Notes under the pieces: generated by a model
What the model was told of the DNA's origin: nothing
Databases searched by the model: none
Seen by the model: the letters and a program-made list of their open reading frames with translations, nothing else
NCBI RefSeq assembly: GCF_900626095.1
Contig: NZ_UYZZ01000007.1
Span: forward strand, 62,001-126,000
Direction: 5' to 3'
DNA from: Clostridium rectalis
GTDB lineage: Bacteria; Bacillota; Clostridia; Clostridiales; Clostridiaceae
Length of the DNA: 64,000 bases
Program-made: the position numbers and the translations under genes
Shown: positions 1 through 8,988 of the stretch, one piece after another
Position numbering within the stretch: the stretch's first letter is position 1
Layout of the letters: each line of letters opens with the position of its first letter

Positions 1-846
1 TATCAACTTGAATAAATCTTCAAAAAAGTCATTGGTAACAATCTCACCATCCTCTAAATACTTATTATCTATTATTTTCTCTATCTCTGATTCTATAATA
101 CGTTTAGGCATCATAAGTAAGTGAGCTGATATATATGCCGCTACTGTAGGTAATATAGTACACACCGTAAGTTTAACTATACTGCCTGTCCCTATTGTAA
201 ATAAATTAGTTATTAAGGATACTAAAAATACTAATGATGTTATTTTTCCTCCAATGCCCTTAATAAACCCAAAAGATAATAATTTATTAAAGGTAAATAC
301 CTTTTTATAATATATTTCTTTTTCAAAAGTTAATTTCAACTTCAATGAATTATCCGTTCTTTCTAATTGGTCTACCTGTATATTTTCTTTAAAATGACTT
401 ATACTTCCCTCCGTTAAACCTAGAAAATAATCAAACATTCCTCTATCAGATTTATAATTAAAGATTGCTTCTTTACTAGATATGGGTTCAATTGTTAACA
501 ATGGTGGTTTTGCTCCTGGAAATTTTTTAGTCATAACAACATGTACGTCAAACATAGATTTATAAAATGAGTATAAATTCTCATGTTCGAAGAAAGCAGG
601 GTAATCATTGAAAAATGTAATTATATTATCTTTACCTATTTCTTTCCATAAATCTTTAACATCAATGTTTTTTATTTTAGCAATATTGGCTACAACATTT
701 TTAACCTCTTTATCATCTATATTTTCTATAGGAGTAAATATTTTATTACAATCCCACCCTATATCTTCCATAGCTTTGTCTACTACTTCATCATCATAAA
801 GTTTTCTGCATGTTTTCATCCATGTAGAAACTACTGTTCCCTTCAT
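1..846 (-). CDS. H-NOX domain methyl-accepting chemotaxis receptor, partial (runs off left edge)
   Basis: Reading the minus strand from the ATG at 846 gives 282 open codons to the window edge. Residues 1-180 are a heme-nitric oxide/oxygen binding (H-NOX) domain. The heme ligand His102, Pro115 and the YxSxR motif (Y131, S133, R135) fall at the same numbers as in the Thermoanaerobacter protein, and distal residues Trp9, Asn74 and Tyr140 are also kept. Two hydrophobic segments follow (about 201-218 and 222-246), then a charged stretch that should lead into a methyl-accepting signalling domain outside the window. The start is preceded by a strong GGGGGA ribosome site. Expected role is membrane-anchored sensing of NO or O2 feeding chemotaxis. 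The family call is secure; the MCP output is inferred from known clostridial relatives. Confidence 0.88.
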   Translation of the reverse strand, partial: MKGTVVSTWMKTCRKLYDDEVVDKAMEDIGWDCNKIFTPIENIDDKEVKNVVANIAKIKNIDVKDLWKEIGKDNIITFFNDYPAFFEHENLYSFYKSMFDVHVVMTKKFPGAKPPLLTIEPISSKEAIFNYKSDRGMFDYFLGLTEGSISHFKENIQVDQLERTDNSLKLKLTFEKEIYYKKVFTFNKLLSFGFIKGIGGKITSLVFLVSLITNLFTIGTGSIVKLTVCTILPTVAAYISAHLLMMPKRIIESEIEKIIDNKYLEDGEIVTNDFFEDLFKLI

Positions 847-1029
847 ATTTTATCCCCCTTTATTAGTATTGATTTTATTAAAACGTTAAGTTCATTCCAC
901 TTAAAATAAAATTGTTATTAATATATAAATTATACCTTATAAGAAATGTTTTTACAAAATATAAATGTTATAATTTACTTAAAATGTAAATATGTTTAAA
1001 GTAGTATTAGTTTTCCCTGGAGGTTATAT

Positions 1030-2805
1030 ATGAAAAAACATATCTTAATAATTAATATTCTTGTTTTAATTTTATTAAGTATTTTATTCCTTCCTAGAAG
1101 AGTAGAACATGCAGTAATATATGGCCATAATTCTAAATATACAAATATATATATTAAAGACAAAGCAGAACAAATTAAACTTCCTACAAAATGTAAAGTA
1201 GGCACCGTTATAAATTACAAATATAATTTTTTTAAGATATTAGATTTTAGTGAAGTAAAACCTATAAAAGAAAGAGTTCTCATAAAAAATAAAAATTTTT
1301 ATGATTTAGAAAAAACGGGTAAAATATTATTGTCAAAATCACCTACTTATTATTATTTAAAAGATAATACTATTTCGGTATGTACTGCCAAAAACTTAAT
1401 CCTTGGGAAATATAATGTTAAAAATTATTTAGATGAAAAAAATAATTTAAATACTTTTATTATTACTCCAGAAGATTATTCTTACATGAGAGTTGGAATA
1501 TCAAATTCCAATTTTAAATCCATATATCATAATAAAATTCAACTTACCACCTTAGATGAGTGCTCTTTATATAGTTTAAAAGATAATTTTTACCTTAATA
1601 TCCCTAAAAATTGTAAAATAGATATATTCAATACTACTACTTCGATAAATGTAAAAATAAATAATACCACAAAATCTTTTAAAAATCGTATTTATATAAA
1701 AGGCAACCGTATAAAAACAAATAGTATATCTAGAGGTAACCCAAAGTTCACTCCAATATATTCAGGAATTTTAGAACTATACCAAATGTCTAATGGTATT
1801 GTTTTGATAAATGAAGTAAGTTTAGAGGATTATATATCAAAAGTTGTTCCCTCTGAGATGCCTTCATTTGGAGGTGTAGAAGCTTTAAAATGTCAAGCCA
1901 TAGCTGCTAGAACTTATGCCATTTCAGATATGTTGGCAAATAGATTTTCACATTTAGGTTTTTACGTAGATGATAGTACACAAAGTCAAGTTTATAATAA
2001 TACGGAAACAAATTCCTTAAGTGAAGAAGCCGTAAACTCAACAAAAGGATTAATAATGACGTATAAGAACATACCTATAGATGCTAAATATTATTCCTCA
2101 TCGGCTGGGACTGCTGCCTCCTATAAAGATATTTGGTTTAAAAGCGATGGTTCCAGTGATAATAAACCCTATTATTATAAAGGTAGTTATATAAAATCTT
2201 TAAATACATTACCAAATACAGAAAAAAGCTGGTTAGAGTTTTATAAAAACACTGATCTAGAAAGTATAGATAAAAGTTCACCCTATTTTAGATGGAATAT
2301 TGAGTTTCCTAAAAATGTGCTAGAAAAAAGTTTAAAAAAATCTTTATATAATAATTATGAAAAAAGAAAGGACTTTATAAGTATATCCCATAATAAAAAA
2401 ACAAATAGTATGCCTGAATTAAAAACTCTTAAAGATATACAAGTTAAAAAAAGAGGTGCCGCCGGGAATGTAATAGAAATATCTTTCATCTTTAGTAATG
2501 CTACAATTAATGTAAAAGGTGACTTAAATATTAGAAGTTCAATAATATGTAGTAAAGATTTTACTGGTGTAATAATACCTATATTAAGATACAAAAAGGA
2601 ACCACTTATTAATAATAAATTTCTGCCATCTTCCTTTTTTTCTATAGAAAAAATCCATAATAAATTTAAAATTTGGGGTGGTGGATATGGTCATGGAGTA
2701 GGAATGAGTCAATTCGGCGCTATGGAGTTATCAAAACAAGGCATTAAATACACTGACATATTGAAAACTTTTTATAAAGACATAAAAATTAAAAATATTT
2801 ACTAA
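1030..2805 (+). CDS. SpoIID/LytB-domain peptidoglycan lytic transglycosylase-like protein
   Basis: 591 residues. An N-terminal hydrophobic segment (about 5-21) should anchor or export it. Residues 60-240 are an unrecognised, probably extracytoplasmic region. The C-terminal half is a SpoIID/LytB domain: DYISKVVPSEMPSFGG with the candidate catalytic Glu276, the CQAIAARTYA helix, and the closing GGGYGHGVGMSQFGA motif. SpoIID enzymes cleave glycan strands and leave anhydro-muramic ends during engulfment and in other wall remodelling. At 591 residues it is much longer than sporulation SpoIID (about 340), so it is probably a paralogue and not spoIID itself. A GGAGG site lies just before the ATG. 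It is convergent with sleC. Its substrate and timing are unknown. Confidence 0.85.
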   Translation: MKKHILIINILVLILLSILFLPRRVEHAVIYGHNSKYTNIYIKDKAEQIKLPTKCKVGTVINYKYNFFKILDFSEVKPIKERVLIKNKNFYDLEKTGKILLSKSPTYYYLKDNTISVCTAKNLILGKYNVKNYLDEKNNLNTFIITPEDYSYMRVGISNSNFKSIYHNKIQLTTLDECSLYSLKDNFYLNIPKNCKIDIFNTTTSINVKINNTTKSFKNRIYIKGNRIKTNSISRGNPKFTPIYSGILELYQMSNGIVLINEVSLEDYISKVVPSEMPSFGGVEALKCQAIAARTYAISDMLANRFSHLGFYVDDSTQSQVYNNTETNSLSEEAVNSTKGLIMTYKNIPIDAKYYSSSAGTAASYKDIWFKSDGSSDNKPYYYKGSYIKSLNTLPNTEKSWLEFYKNTDLESIDKSSPYFRWNIEFPKNVLEKSLKKSLYNNYEKRKDFISISHNKKTNSMPELKTLKDIQVKKRGAAGNVIEISFIFSNATINVKGDLNIRSSIICSKDFTGVIIPILRYKKEPLINNKFLPSSFFSIEKIHNKFKIWGGGYGHGVGMSQFGAMELSKQGIKYTDILKTFYKDIKIKNIY

Positions 2806-2813
2806 AATAAATG

Positions 2814-2848
2814 GAGCATGTAGAATAATATACTACATGCCCTTTTAT
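2814..2848. terminator. Terminator between convergent SpoIID-like gene and sleC
   Basis: An 8-bp perfect stem (GCATGTAG at 2816-2823 with CTACATGC at 2833-2840) is followed on the plus strand by CCTTTTATTT. It sits 10 bases after one stop codon and a few bases before the other gene's stop on the opposite strand, so it could end both transcripts. Confidence 0.75.
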
Positions 2849-2853
2849 TTAAA

Positions 2854-4200
2854 TTATAATATATCATCAATGTAATTAGTGGTAGGCATTGGTCCATCCC
2901 TTAGTATACTAGGAACAGGAGGGATAAAAACCTTATAATTTTCTTCATTATCATCTTCAAATGATCTTAATTCAGCAATTTGAGTTACTGCAACATAAAT
3001 ATCTGATATCCTATACCATGTAGCATAATCTATATTTCCCGTTTGAGGCAAGGAAAAAACTGACTGAAATACTTTTACTGATTTTTGAGTGTCCTCCCCA
3101 TATATACCATCTACGGCCATCTTTGGTATTGCCGGATAATTTACAGATATTCTATTTAAGTATGTTTGAGCCGTTCTTACATCTGGTCCTCTACTTCCAA
3201 CTGTTAATGTATATCCAGGATATGATTTTGGTATACCAGATACCTTTCTTGCAGTATTTAAACTTAAATCAGGGCCATAAAAATTTGTTAAAATTTCATA
3301 AGGAGTTTTGCCTTGATCACCCAAATATTTGCTTCCCCATTGAGTTAGCCAACCAGGACATTGGACCTTTACCCCATCACAATATTGAGTAAGTAGTGGT
3401 TGTTTTCTATCTGATCTTTTTACATATGTTGAAAAAATATCATCAACTATTCTACTTATATTATCATATATATTTCTTCCAAAAACAAAAGCATGATCGT
3501 AAGCAGTAGAGTTAGTTATATCAAAATTTTTACCCTTCCCTCTGTACCACTCTGTGTAGATCCTATTTAACGTAAATGATATTATACAAAACACATTTGC
3601 CCTTATAGTGGTTTCTGGCCATGTTGAAAATATCTCAGAGGAAGCAACATTTTTTACATAGTCTTTATATGGTATTGTGTAATTTGGTGCTGATGGATTA
3701 TCTGGTAACCCCGTATGCACCACTATAAACTGAGGAACCACTGGTTCTGGCAATACTACAAGGCCACTTGGTATTGGAGGATCTTTCTTATTAGGGTCCT
3801 CAGGTATTTTGGGTGGAAAATTACCAACCAGTCTATTAGGTTTTATATCTATTACCTCTTCTGTCTGCCTTACGTTACTAAGATTTAAATTACACTGTTG
3901 AAGTGCCACCTGGTCAGGATATACCTGACATCCATTTACCTTTATGGGTGTATACCCTGGTGCTTCTATTAATAAATCATAAAGACTATATGGAAGTTTA
4001 TCACTAGGCTGTTGAGAAATAGCTAACGATGGCGCACTTAATTCCACTTCTTTAGTTAATCCAGATGAATCCGTTGTTAATGTCCCACTAGATTGTCTAG
4101 TGCTTGTATCCTTGGAGGTTGATATAGTTACTTTGGCGTTTTCCACTGGTATATAAGAATTACCTTTAAATACTTGAACTTTTAATCTGCCTTCTGGCAT
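2854..4200 (-). CDS. sleC: Spore cortex-lytic enzyme, pre-pro form (SleC)
   Basis: 448 residues from the ATG at 4200, preceded by AAGGAGA. An in-frame ATG nine codons upstream has no ribosome site. The N-terminus (MPEGRLKVQV) matches the pro-region start of clostridial SleC, and a Pro-rich linker (about 129-157) marks the region where Csp proteases cut pro-SleC in C. perfringens. The core (about 175-310) contains DYVKNVASSE, a SpoIID-like motif with candidate catalytic Glu189. Residues 330-400 are a peptidoglycan-binding repeat (GSRGPDVRTAQTYLNR, then DGIYGEDTQKSVKVFQ). SleC degrades cortex peptidoglycan at germination as a lytic transglycosylase. It lies 63 bases downstream of cspBA on the same strand with no terminator between, so protease and zymogen are probably co-expressed in sporulating cells. 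Confidence 0.92.
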   Translation of the reverse strand: MPEGRLKVQVFKGNSYIPVENAKVTISTSKDTSTRQSSGTLTTDSSGLTKEVELSAPSLAISQQPSDKLPYSLYDLLIEAPGYTPIKVNGCQVYPDQVALQQCNLNLSNVRQTEEVIDIKPNRLVGNFPPKIPEDPNKKDPPIPSGLVVLPEPVVPQFIVVHTGLPDNPSAPNYTIPYKDYVKNVASSEIFSTWPETTIRANVFCIISFTLNRIYTEWYRGKGKNFDITNSTAYDHAFVFGRNIYDNISRIVDDIFSTYVKRSDRKQPLLTQYCDGVKVQCPGWLTQWGSKYLGDQGKTPYEILTNFYGPDLSLNTARKVSGIPKSYPGYTLTVGSRGPDVRTAQTYLNRISVNYPAIPKMAVDGIYGEDTQKSVKVFQSVFSLPQTGNIDYATWYRISDIYVAVTQIAELRSFEDDNEENYKVFIPPVPSILRDGPMPTTNYIDDIL

Positions 4201-4263
4201 ATTAATTCTCCTTAATAATTTATTCATTATTATAAATATGATTATAAATTAAAATGGTTACTT

Positions 4264-7200
4264 TTATTTAGACTGTTTTTTCATATACTTAGGTAATCTT
4301 ATATATAATCTACTATTTTCTAAATATCTGATATTTTCAAAAACACCCATTAAATTTAAAATACCATATCCCCACTCTCTATTAGGATAAGCATCACCTG
4401 GTCTCTTAGTTGCACCTCTAATTAGATAAGTTTTAATTTTAGGAGCATACAAAGTCTTATCATTTCCATCAACTATTCCCCATTGAAATAATAATGCCAC
4501 GGCACCTGCTAATACAGCCGCTGCTGCACTACTTCCTGAGATTACTTGGGTGCCGCCACCTACTGCAGTTGTTAATACACTTACTCCTCCTGCAGCTATA
4601 TCAGGCTTTATTCTTTCATCTCTAGTGTATCCTCTTCCCGATGCAGCTACTATCCTATTATTATTTTGGTCATAAAAAGCAGAAGATAATATTTGTCTTC
4701 CTGTTGAAGGTATCGTAAGAGTGGTATATTGATTTGGATTTAAAAATCTCGTTCCTTCTCTTATTAAAGCCCTTTGTGGTAACCAAGCATCATATCTACC
4801 ATCTACCACTAAATCACCTATCAATTTAAATTGCCATATTCCCTCTCTAACATTATTAATCAATATATTTATTAATTCATCCCCAGTACTCTCTTCAGGA
4901 ATAAAATACTGAATGGTTAAAAAACTACCTTCAAATACAAATTGGATTACTTCAACTTCCTTAAGTTTTGCAGATATTTTCTCAATTACTTCTCCAGAAG
5001 GTGATACTATACTTAAAGAAAACTTATCAGGCTTATTACCCCAAATTTGAAAACTAATATTTTTTTCATTCTCTGCTACCTTAAGCTCAATAGTTTTTTC
5101 GTCACCAGTCTTACCTAACCTACCAGATGTATGTGTATCACTATCACCCTCATTACCACAACCCGTAACTACACAAACTCCTCTAGTCTTTGAAATCTCA
5201 TCAACATACCTTTCTAAAATAGAGTTGCCATCATGACTTCCCATATTAGTCCCTAAAGGTATTAATAAAACTAAAGGTCTTTTATTTTTCTTTGCTAAAT
5301 TATATAAATACTTTATTCCAAGTATAACTTCCGTTATATTATAAGATGCACAACTAGAAGATGTTACTCCCTTTAGAGCTAATGTATTCTTCTTTGCCTC
5401 TTTTAATTTTACTATTCCGAATTCACAATCCGGAGCGGCCCCTACTATCTCAGGGTTTTTCCCCCTGGCTCCTACAATACCTGCCATAGCTGTGCCATGA
5501 CCTATAGTATCTTTACTAGGAACTATAGAATAAGGATCACCTCCTGATTTTGATAATTGAATTGCTTTATTTATAACCTCTCGTGAATATTCTGTACCAA
5601 GTTCAAATTCCTCTGGACTTTTGCCAGTATTAACTGTTTGATCCCATATTGAAACTATTCTTGTTTTATCGTTCTCATATATAAACTCTGTATTTAGGTA
5701 ATCTATACCACTATCAATTATACCTATAATCACCCCTTGACCTGTAAGATTAAGAAATTTATTCTGGTGAAATTGTGATATATTTGCAGCATCAATAGGA
5801 GATATATTACAATTAGTAAATAGTGTTGGCATTTCTACATAGACTATCTCTTTAGTATTTTTTAATAATTCATTTAATTTATCAGATCTTACTGTTATTA
5901 TTGCATAATTATCATCTAGTATATTTATACATGCAAAATCTAACTTATCAATCACAGCCAATATATCCCCATTGTATTCAACAAGAATATTATAATAATT
6001 TTCATCTATATATTTTTCTTTACAATCATTTTGTCTATAATATCTTATATACTCCTCTATATCCTTAAAACTATTATTTCTCATATAAGAAATCTCAGCT
6101 ATATCAATAGAGTTTCTCAAACATAACGTCCCATAACCCCAAGTATTATTGGGATACTGTATATTCTCCCTCCCCCTTTTCGCTCCTTTTAAAAGAAAAT
6201 ATTTCAACCTCTCACCATACATAAACCCATCTCTATAATATTTATATGCCCACTGAATCATTAATGCACAAGCACCGGCAACATGCGGTGCAGCCATAGA
6301 TGTTCCAGTAAGTGCATCTATTATTCCTCCAGGTATAAATCCTTCTATTTGCTCTCCTGGAGCTACTATATTAGGCTTGTTAGAATCTTTGGCACCTCTT
6401 CCCGAAAAACTAGAAATAGAATTATTATTATAATTATAACTTCCAACAGATATAACATTATCAACTGTAGCTGGTATCCCCAATGTATTTGCAACATTAG
6501 GCTGTAAAAATTTTGTATCTCTACTTAATCCTTCTGATATTGGCATCCAAATATTATATCTTCCTGGTTCACTGCTTGAATTATATAAAGTGATTTTCCA
6601 TTGACCAGATAATAAAAAATTTGCAGTAGGAATAAAAGCTATAACTATCTCTCCATTTATACTAATAGGCTTAGGCCCACTATTATATATATAATATTTA
6701 TCCCTTCCTATATTCCCTTCCTTATATCCAGCTTCCAAATTAATTTTTCCAGTAGTAATTCCACTGGAATTTACTATTTCAATACTTATGTCACTTAATA
6801 TATTCCTATATAATTGAAGAATTAATGATTTTTCTCCCCCTGCTATGTTAAAATTAATATTTTGTGTTGGTCTAAGTGGTCCTCCTACATGGTGGGCCAT
6901 ATCACCCTCGTTTCCTGATGCCACAACAAAAGTAATTTTTTCAAGATTACAAATAGTATAGATATACTGTTCTAATAAACTACTACCATCATGGGCGCCA
7001 TCATTAGTACTGAAGCTTAAATTTATGACCAAAGGCATATTTAACTCCCTAGCCTTATCTACAATAAATTTTACTCCTCTCATAATCTGGGTACTTTTTG
7101 AAAAGTTTAGACCTCCTTCAGATGCTAATTTTACCATTATTATTCTACTTTCATAAGCTACCCCATAATATTGTTTATTTATATCCCCTCCTGCACAAGC

Positions 7201-7779
7201 TATTGATGCCACATGGGTACCATGACCTGCATTATCCATATGTGGCACTATATCATAAGGATTAGAAGATTTTAATGCTCTATTTATATCATTTTTATCC
7301 CACACTTTATTATTTATCCCTAATTCACATATATATTCTATTCGTGTTTCTCCATTTTCACTTATAAATGCTGGCACTTTATAGTCTATACCTGAATCTA
7401 TAAACCCTACTAAAACCCCCTTTCCAGAAACTCCATATACATCCTGAGCTTCCTTTATGCATGCTGCCTTATTACTTTCTAAAGATGATAAATATACATC
7501 CTTAGGCAATTCTAGATACTGTATTCCCGTAATACTAGAAACCTGTTTAATTTTATCTATTGGTATAGTAACTATGCCAAATCCATATGATAAATCTTCA
7601 AAATTTCCTCCTAATTGTTCCACACCGCTTCTTACCTGCTTCACATTTTGACCACACAAAACTACTAGTTCAATTTTAGCTTGTTGCCCAATTTCTTCTT
7701 GAGCCAAAGAAATTACTTTGTACTTTACACTATCTGGTAAGTTTAATAATAGATTTATAGAAGTATCTAAATTGTCCAA
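4264..7779 (-). CDS. cspBA: Double subtilisin-like germination protease, CspB-CspA/C-type fusion
   Basis: 1171 residues from a TTG start with GAGGTG four bases upstream. It contains two complete Csp-type S8 units in tandem. Unit 1 (about 1-560): propeptide, then Asp128, His186 and Ser494 (GTSMAAPHVAG). Unit 2 (about 595-1150): a second propeptide-like region, then Asp689, His761 and Ser1084 in a divergent GSSAAAAVLAG. Each unit has the beta-rich insert (about 310-430 and 895-1010) typical of Csp proteins, and there is no signal peptide. Csp proteases in spores cleave pro-SleC. A fused CspBA is known from C. difficile, where the CspA half is a pseudoprotease; here the second half keeps all three catalytic residues. 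Whether unit 2 is CspA or CspC cannot be decided by eye. Confidence 0.9.
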   Translation of the reverse strand: MDNLDTSINLLLNLPDSVKYKVISLAQEEIGQQAKIELVVLCGQNVKQVRSGVEQLGGNFEDLSYGFGIVTIPIDKIKQVSSITGIQYLELPKDVYLSSLESNKAACIKEAQDVYGVSGKGVLVGFIDSGIDYKVPAFISENGETRIEYICELGINNKVWDKNDINRALKSSNPYDIVPHMDNAGHGTHVASIACAGGDINKQYYGVAYESRIIMVKLASEGGLNFSKSTQIMRGVKFIVDKARELNMPLVINLSFSTNDGAHDGSSLLEQYIYTICNLEKITFVVASGNEGDMAHHVGGPLRPTQNINFNIAGGEKSLILQLYRNILSDISIEIVNSSGITTGKINLEAGYKEGNIGRDKYYIYNSGPKPISINGEIVIAFIPTANFLLSGQWKITLYNSSSEPGRYNIWMPISEGLSRDTKFLQPNVANTLGIPATVDNVISVGSYNYNNNSISSFSGRGAKDSNKPNIVAPGEQIEGFIPGGIIDALTGTSMAAPHVAGACALMIQWAYKYYRDGFMYGERLKYFLLKGAKRGRENIQYPNNTWGYGTLCLRNSIDIAEISYMRNNSFKDIEEYIRYYRQNDCKEKYIDENYYNILVEYNGDILAVIDKLDFACINILDDNYAIITVRSDKLNELLKNTKEIVYVEMPTLFTNCNISPIDAANISQFHQNKFLNLTGQGVIIGIIDSGIDYLNTEFIYENDKTRIVSIWDQTVNTGKSPEEFELGTEYSREVINKAIQLSKSGGDPYSIVPSKDTIGHGTAMAGIVGARGKNPEIVGAAPDCEFGIVKLKEAKKNTLALKGVTSSSCASYNITEVILGIKYLYNLAKKNKRPLVLLIPLGTNMGSHDGNSILERYVDEISKTRGVCVVTGCGNEGDSDTHTSGRLGKTGDEKTIELKVAENEKNISFQIWGNKPDKFSLSIVSPSGEVIEKISAKLKEVEVIQFVFEGSFLTIQYFIPEESTGDELINILINNVREGIWQFKLIGDLVVDGRYDAWLPQRALIREGTRFLNPNQYTTLTIPSTGRQILSSAFYDQNNNRIVAASGRGYTRDERIKPDIAAGGVSVLTTAVGGGTQVISGSSAAAAVLAGAVALLFQWGIVDGNDKTLYAPKIKTYLIRGATKRPGDAYPNREWGYGILNLMGVFENIRYLENSRLYIRLPKYMKKQSK

Positions 7780-7790
7780 AAAATCACCTC

Positions 7791-7836
7791 AAAAAAAACA
7801 TCTCTGTTACATATATTATGCATCAGAGATGTTTTT
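7791..7836 (-). terminator. Terminator of the S24-like regulator gene; loop carries a sporulation-type -10
   Basis: An 11-bp perfect stem (7796-7806 with 7824-7834) is followed in the minus direction by a run of eight T. It ends transcripts coming from the regulator gene upstream. The cspBA ribosome site GAGGTG (7785-7790) begins immediately after the T-run. The loop (7807-7823) contains, on the minus strand, CATAATATA at 7820-7812, which fits the -10 of mother-cell/forespore sigma factors (CATNNTA, CATANNNTA). Confidence 0.75.
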
Positions 7837-7847
7837 GTACCCCTTAT

Positions 7848-8510
7848 TTATAGCTTAATTTCTAATTTATCAAGTTTTGCTATAGCCTTTATATTTTTTA
7901 TTTCTACTGTCTCAGTTAATAAGCTACCTGAATTACTCACAAGAAGTACTTTATTATTATCCAATTTTTTAATTTGTCTTATCTTTCTCTCACCTTTATA
8001 TTCTATCAAACATATTGCATTATTTTCTATTTCATGGATTATATGCGCAAAAGCTAAATCTCCCTTACAAATTCTAAATCCTGTCATATCATCATTTTCT
8101 ACTTCTATGTAAAAAACTTTATCTTGAGGATATCCCTCTATTTTATTTGAAACTATTGGTAACTGTTTATTTCCTATAGGTTTATTTAAATCGTATTTAT
8201 AAATGCATATACTTTTTAATACAGAACCAAATGCCTCATTCCAAACATCATTTGTTTTTTGTTTTTTAGGTTCATAACTAAATTTTTGTTCTTCTTTATA
8301 CACTTCTTCCTCAAATGACATCGTTAAATCATTTAAATCCTTACCTAAAATTTTAGATATCCTATCTATTAAATTTTGATTTATTATTTTTTTCCCAGTT
8401 TCTACTTCATTAATGAATGTTTCTGATACTCCTAACTTTTTCCCCAATTGTTTTTGAGAAAAACCAGCTTCATTTCTTAATTGTTTTAATTTAACCCCTA
8501 TTCTACTCAT
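7848..8510 (-). CDS. XRE-family regulator with non-cleavable S24/LexA-like C-terminal domain
   Basis: 220 residues from the ATG at 8510 with AGGTGG upstream; a GTG three codons earlier is less likely. Residues 1-65 are a helix-turn-helix (SQKQLGKKLGVSETFINEVETG). The C-terminal half follows the LexA/CI peptidase fold (FYIEVENDDMTGFRICKGD, then LIEYKGERKIRQIKKL). The usual catalytic Ser in GDSM is Asp here (NDDM), and the expected Lys of the second motif reads Arg, so self-cleavage is unlikely. It may act as a ligand-responsive or constitutive repressor. It lies directly upstream of cspBA and is separated from it by a terminator. Target genes are unknown. Confidence 0.75.
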   Translation of the reverse strand: MSRIGVKLKQLRNEAGFSQKQLGKKLGVSETFINEVETGKKIINQNLIDRISKILGKDLNDLTMSFEEEVYKEEQKFSYEPKKQKTNDVWNEAFGSVLKSICIYKYDLNKPIGNKQLPIVSNKIEGYPQDKVFYIEVENDDMTGFRICKGDLAFAHIIHEIENNAICLIEYKGERKIRQIKKLDNNKVLLVSNSGSLLTETVEIKNIKAIAKLDKLEIKL

Positions 8511-8536
8511 TTCATCCACCTCTTAAGTACTTAGTT

Positions 8537-8917
8537 TTATTTCCCTTGATTTCTAAACCATTCTCTTTCTTCTATTAAGTGTTTTAGTAAATCTTTAAAT
8601 ATCCATTCAATTGATATATCCGTTACCACTGCTAATATTGGCATTGGCTTTATAAACATCTTTATTAAAGTTATAGCCTTATCTAACTCTTTATCTGGTA
8701 AATTATTGAATAAAATAACTTTTTCATTTATTACATCAGTATTTAATATAGGCAATTTAATACGATTTAAAATATCCTTTACTTTCATATTAACCATATC
8801 ATTTTCTATAGTTAGATAATTAGGAAGATTATTCTGTTTTATTAAATTTTGTAATATCTTTTTTTCATCCCCATTGAAACCATATATCAATATTACTTTA
8901 TCATTTTCCACTCTCAA
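8537..8917 (-). CDS. DUF3783-like protein
   Basis: 126 residues if the TTG at 8917 is used, after GGGAG; an upstream TTG at 8950 would add 11 residues. The sequence has LIYGFNGDEKK near the start and ends MPILAVVTDISIEWIFKDLLKHL, then EEREWF. This pattern resembles the small DUF3783 family, which I recognise only loosely and whose function is not known. There is no signal peptide or membrane segment. It lies 26 bases upstream of the S24-like regulator on the same strand and may be co-transcribed with it. Confidence 0.55.
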   Translation of the reverse strand: MRVENDKVILIYGFNGDEKKILQNLIKQNNLPNYLTIENDMVNMKVKDILNRIKLPILNTDVINEKVILFNNLPDKELDKAITLIKMFIKPMPILAVVTDISIEWIFKDLLKHLIEEREWFRNQGK

Positions 8918-8988
8918 AACACTCCCTTCCCTTTCATTTATTACCTTCAACTATATAATTATACATCATTCTTTATCAAAAATAAAAA

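Noticed and set aside
608-799. 63-codon plus-strand frame near the left edge
   Set aside because: It is antisense to the H-NOX gene, whose residues match the family position by position.
6283-6507. 74-codon frame opposite cspBA
   Set aside because: Composition (Ser/Arg/Tyr-rich, no motif) is typical of antisense shadow; the sense gene covers it with conserved catalytic motifs.
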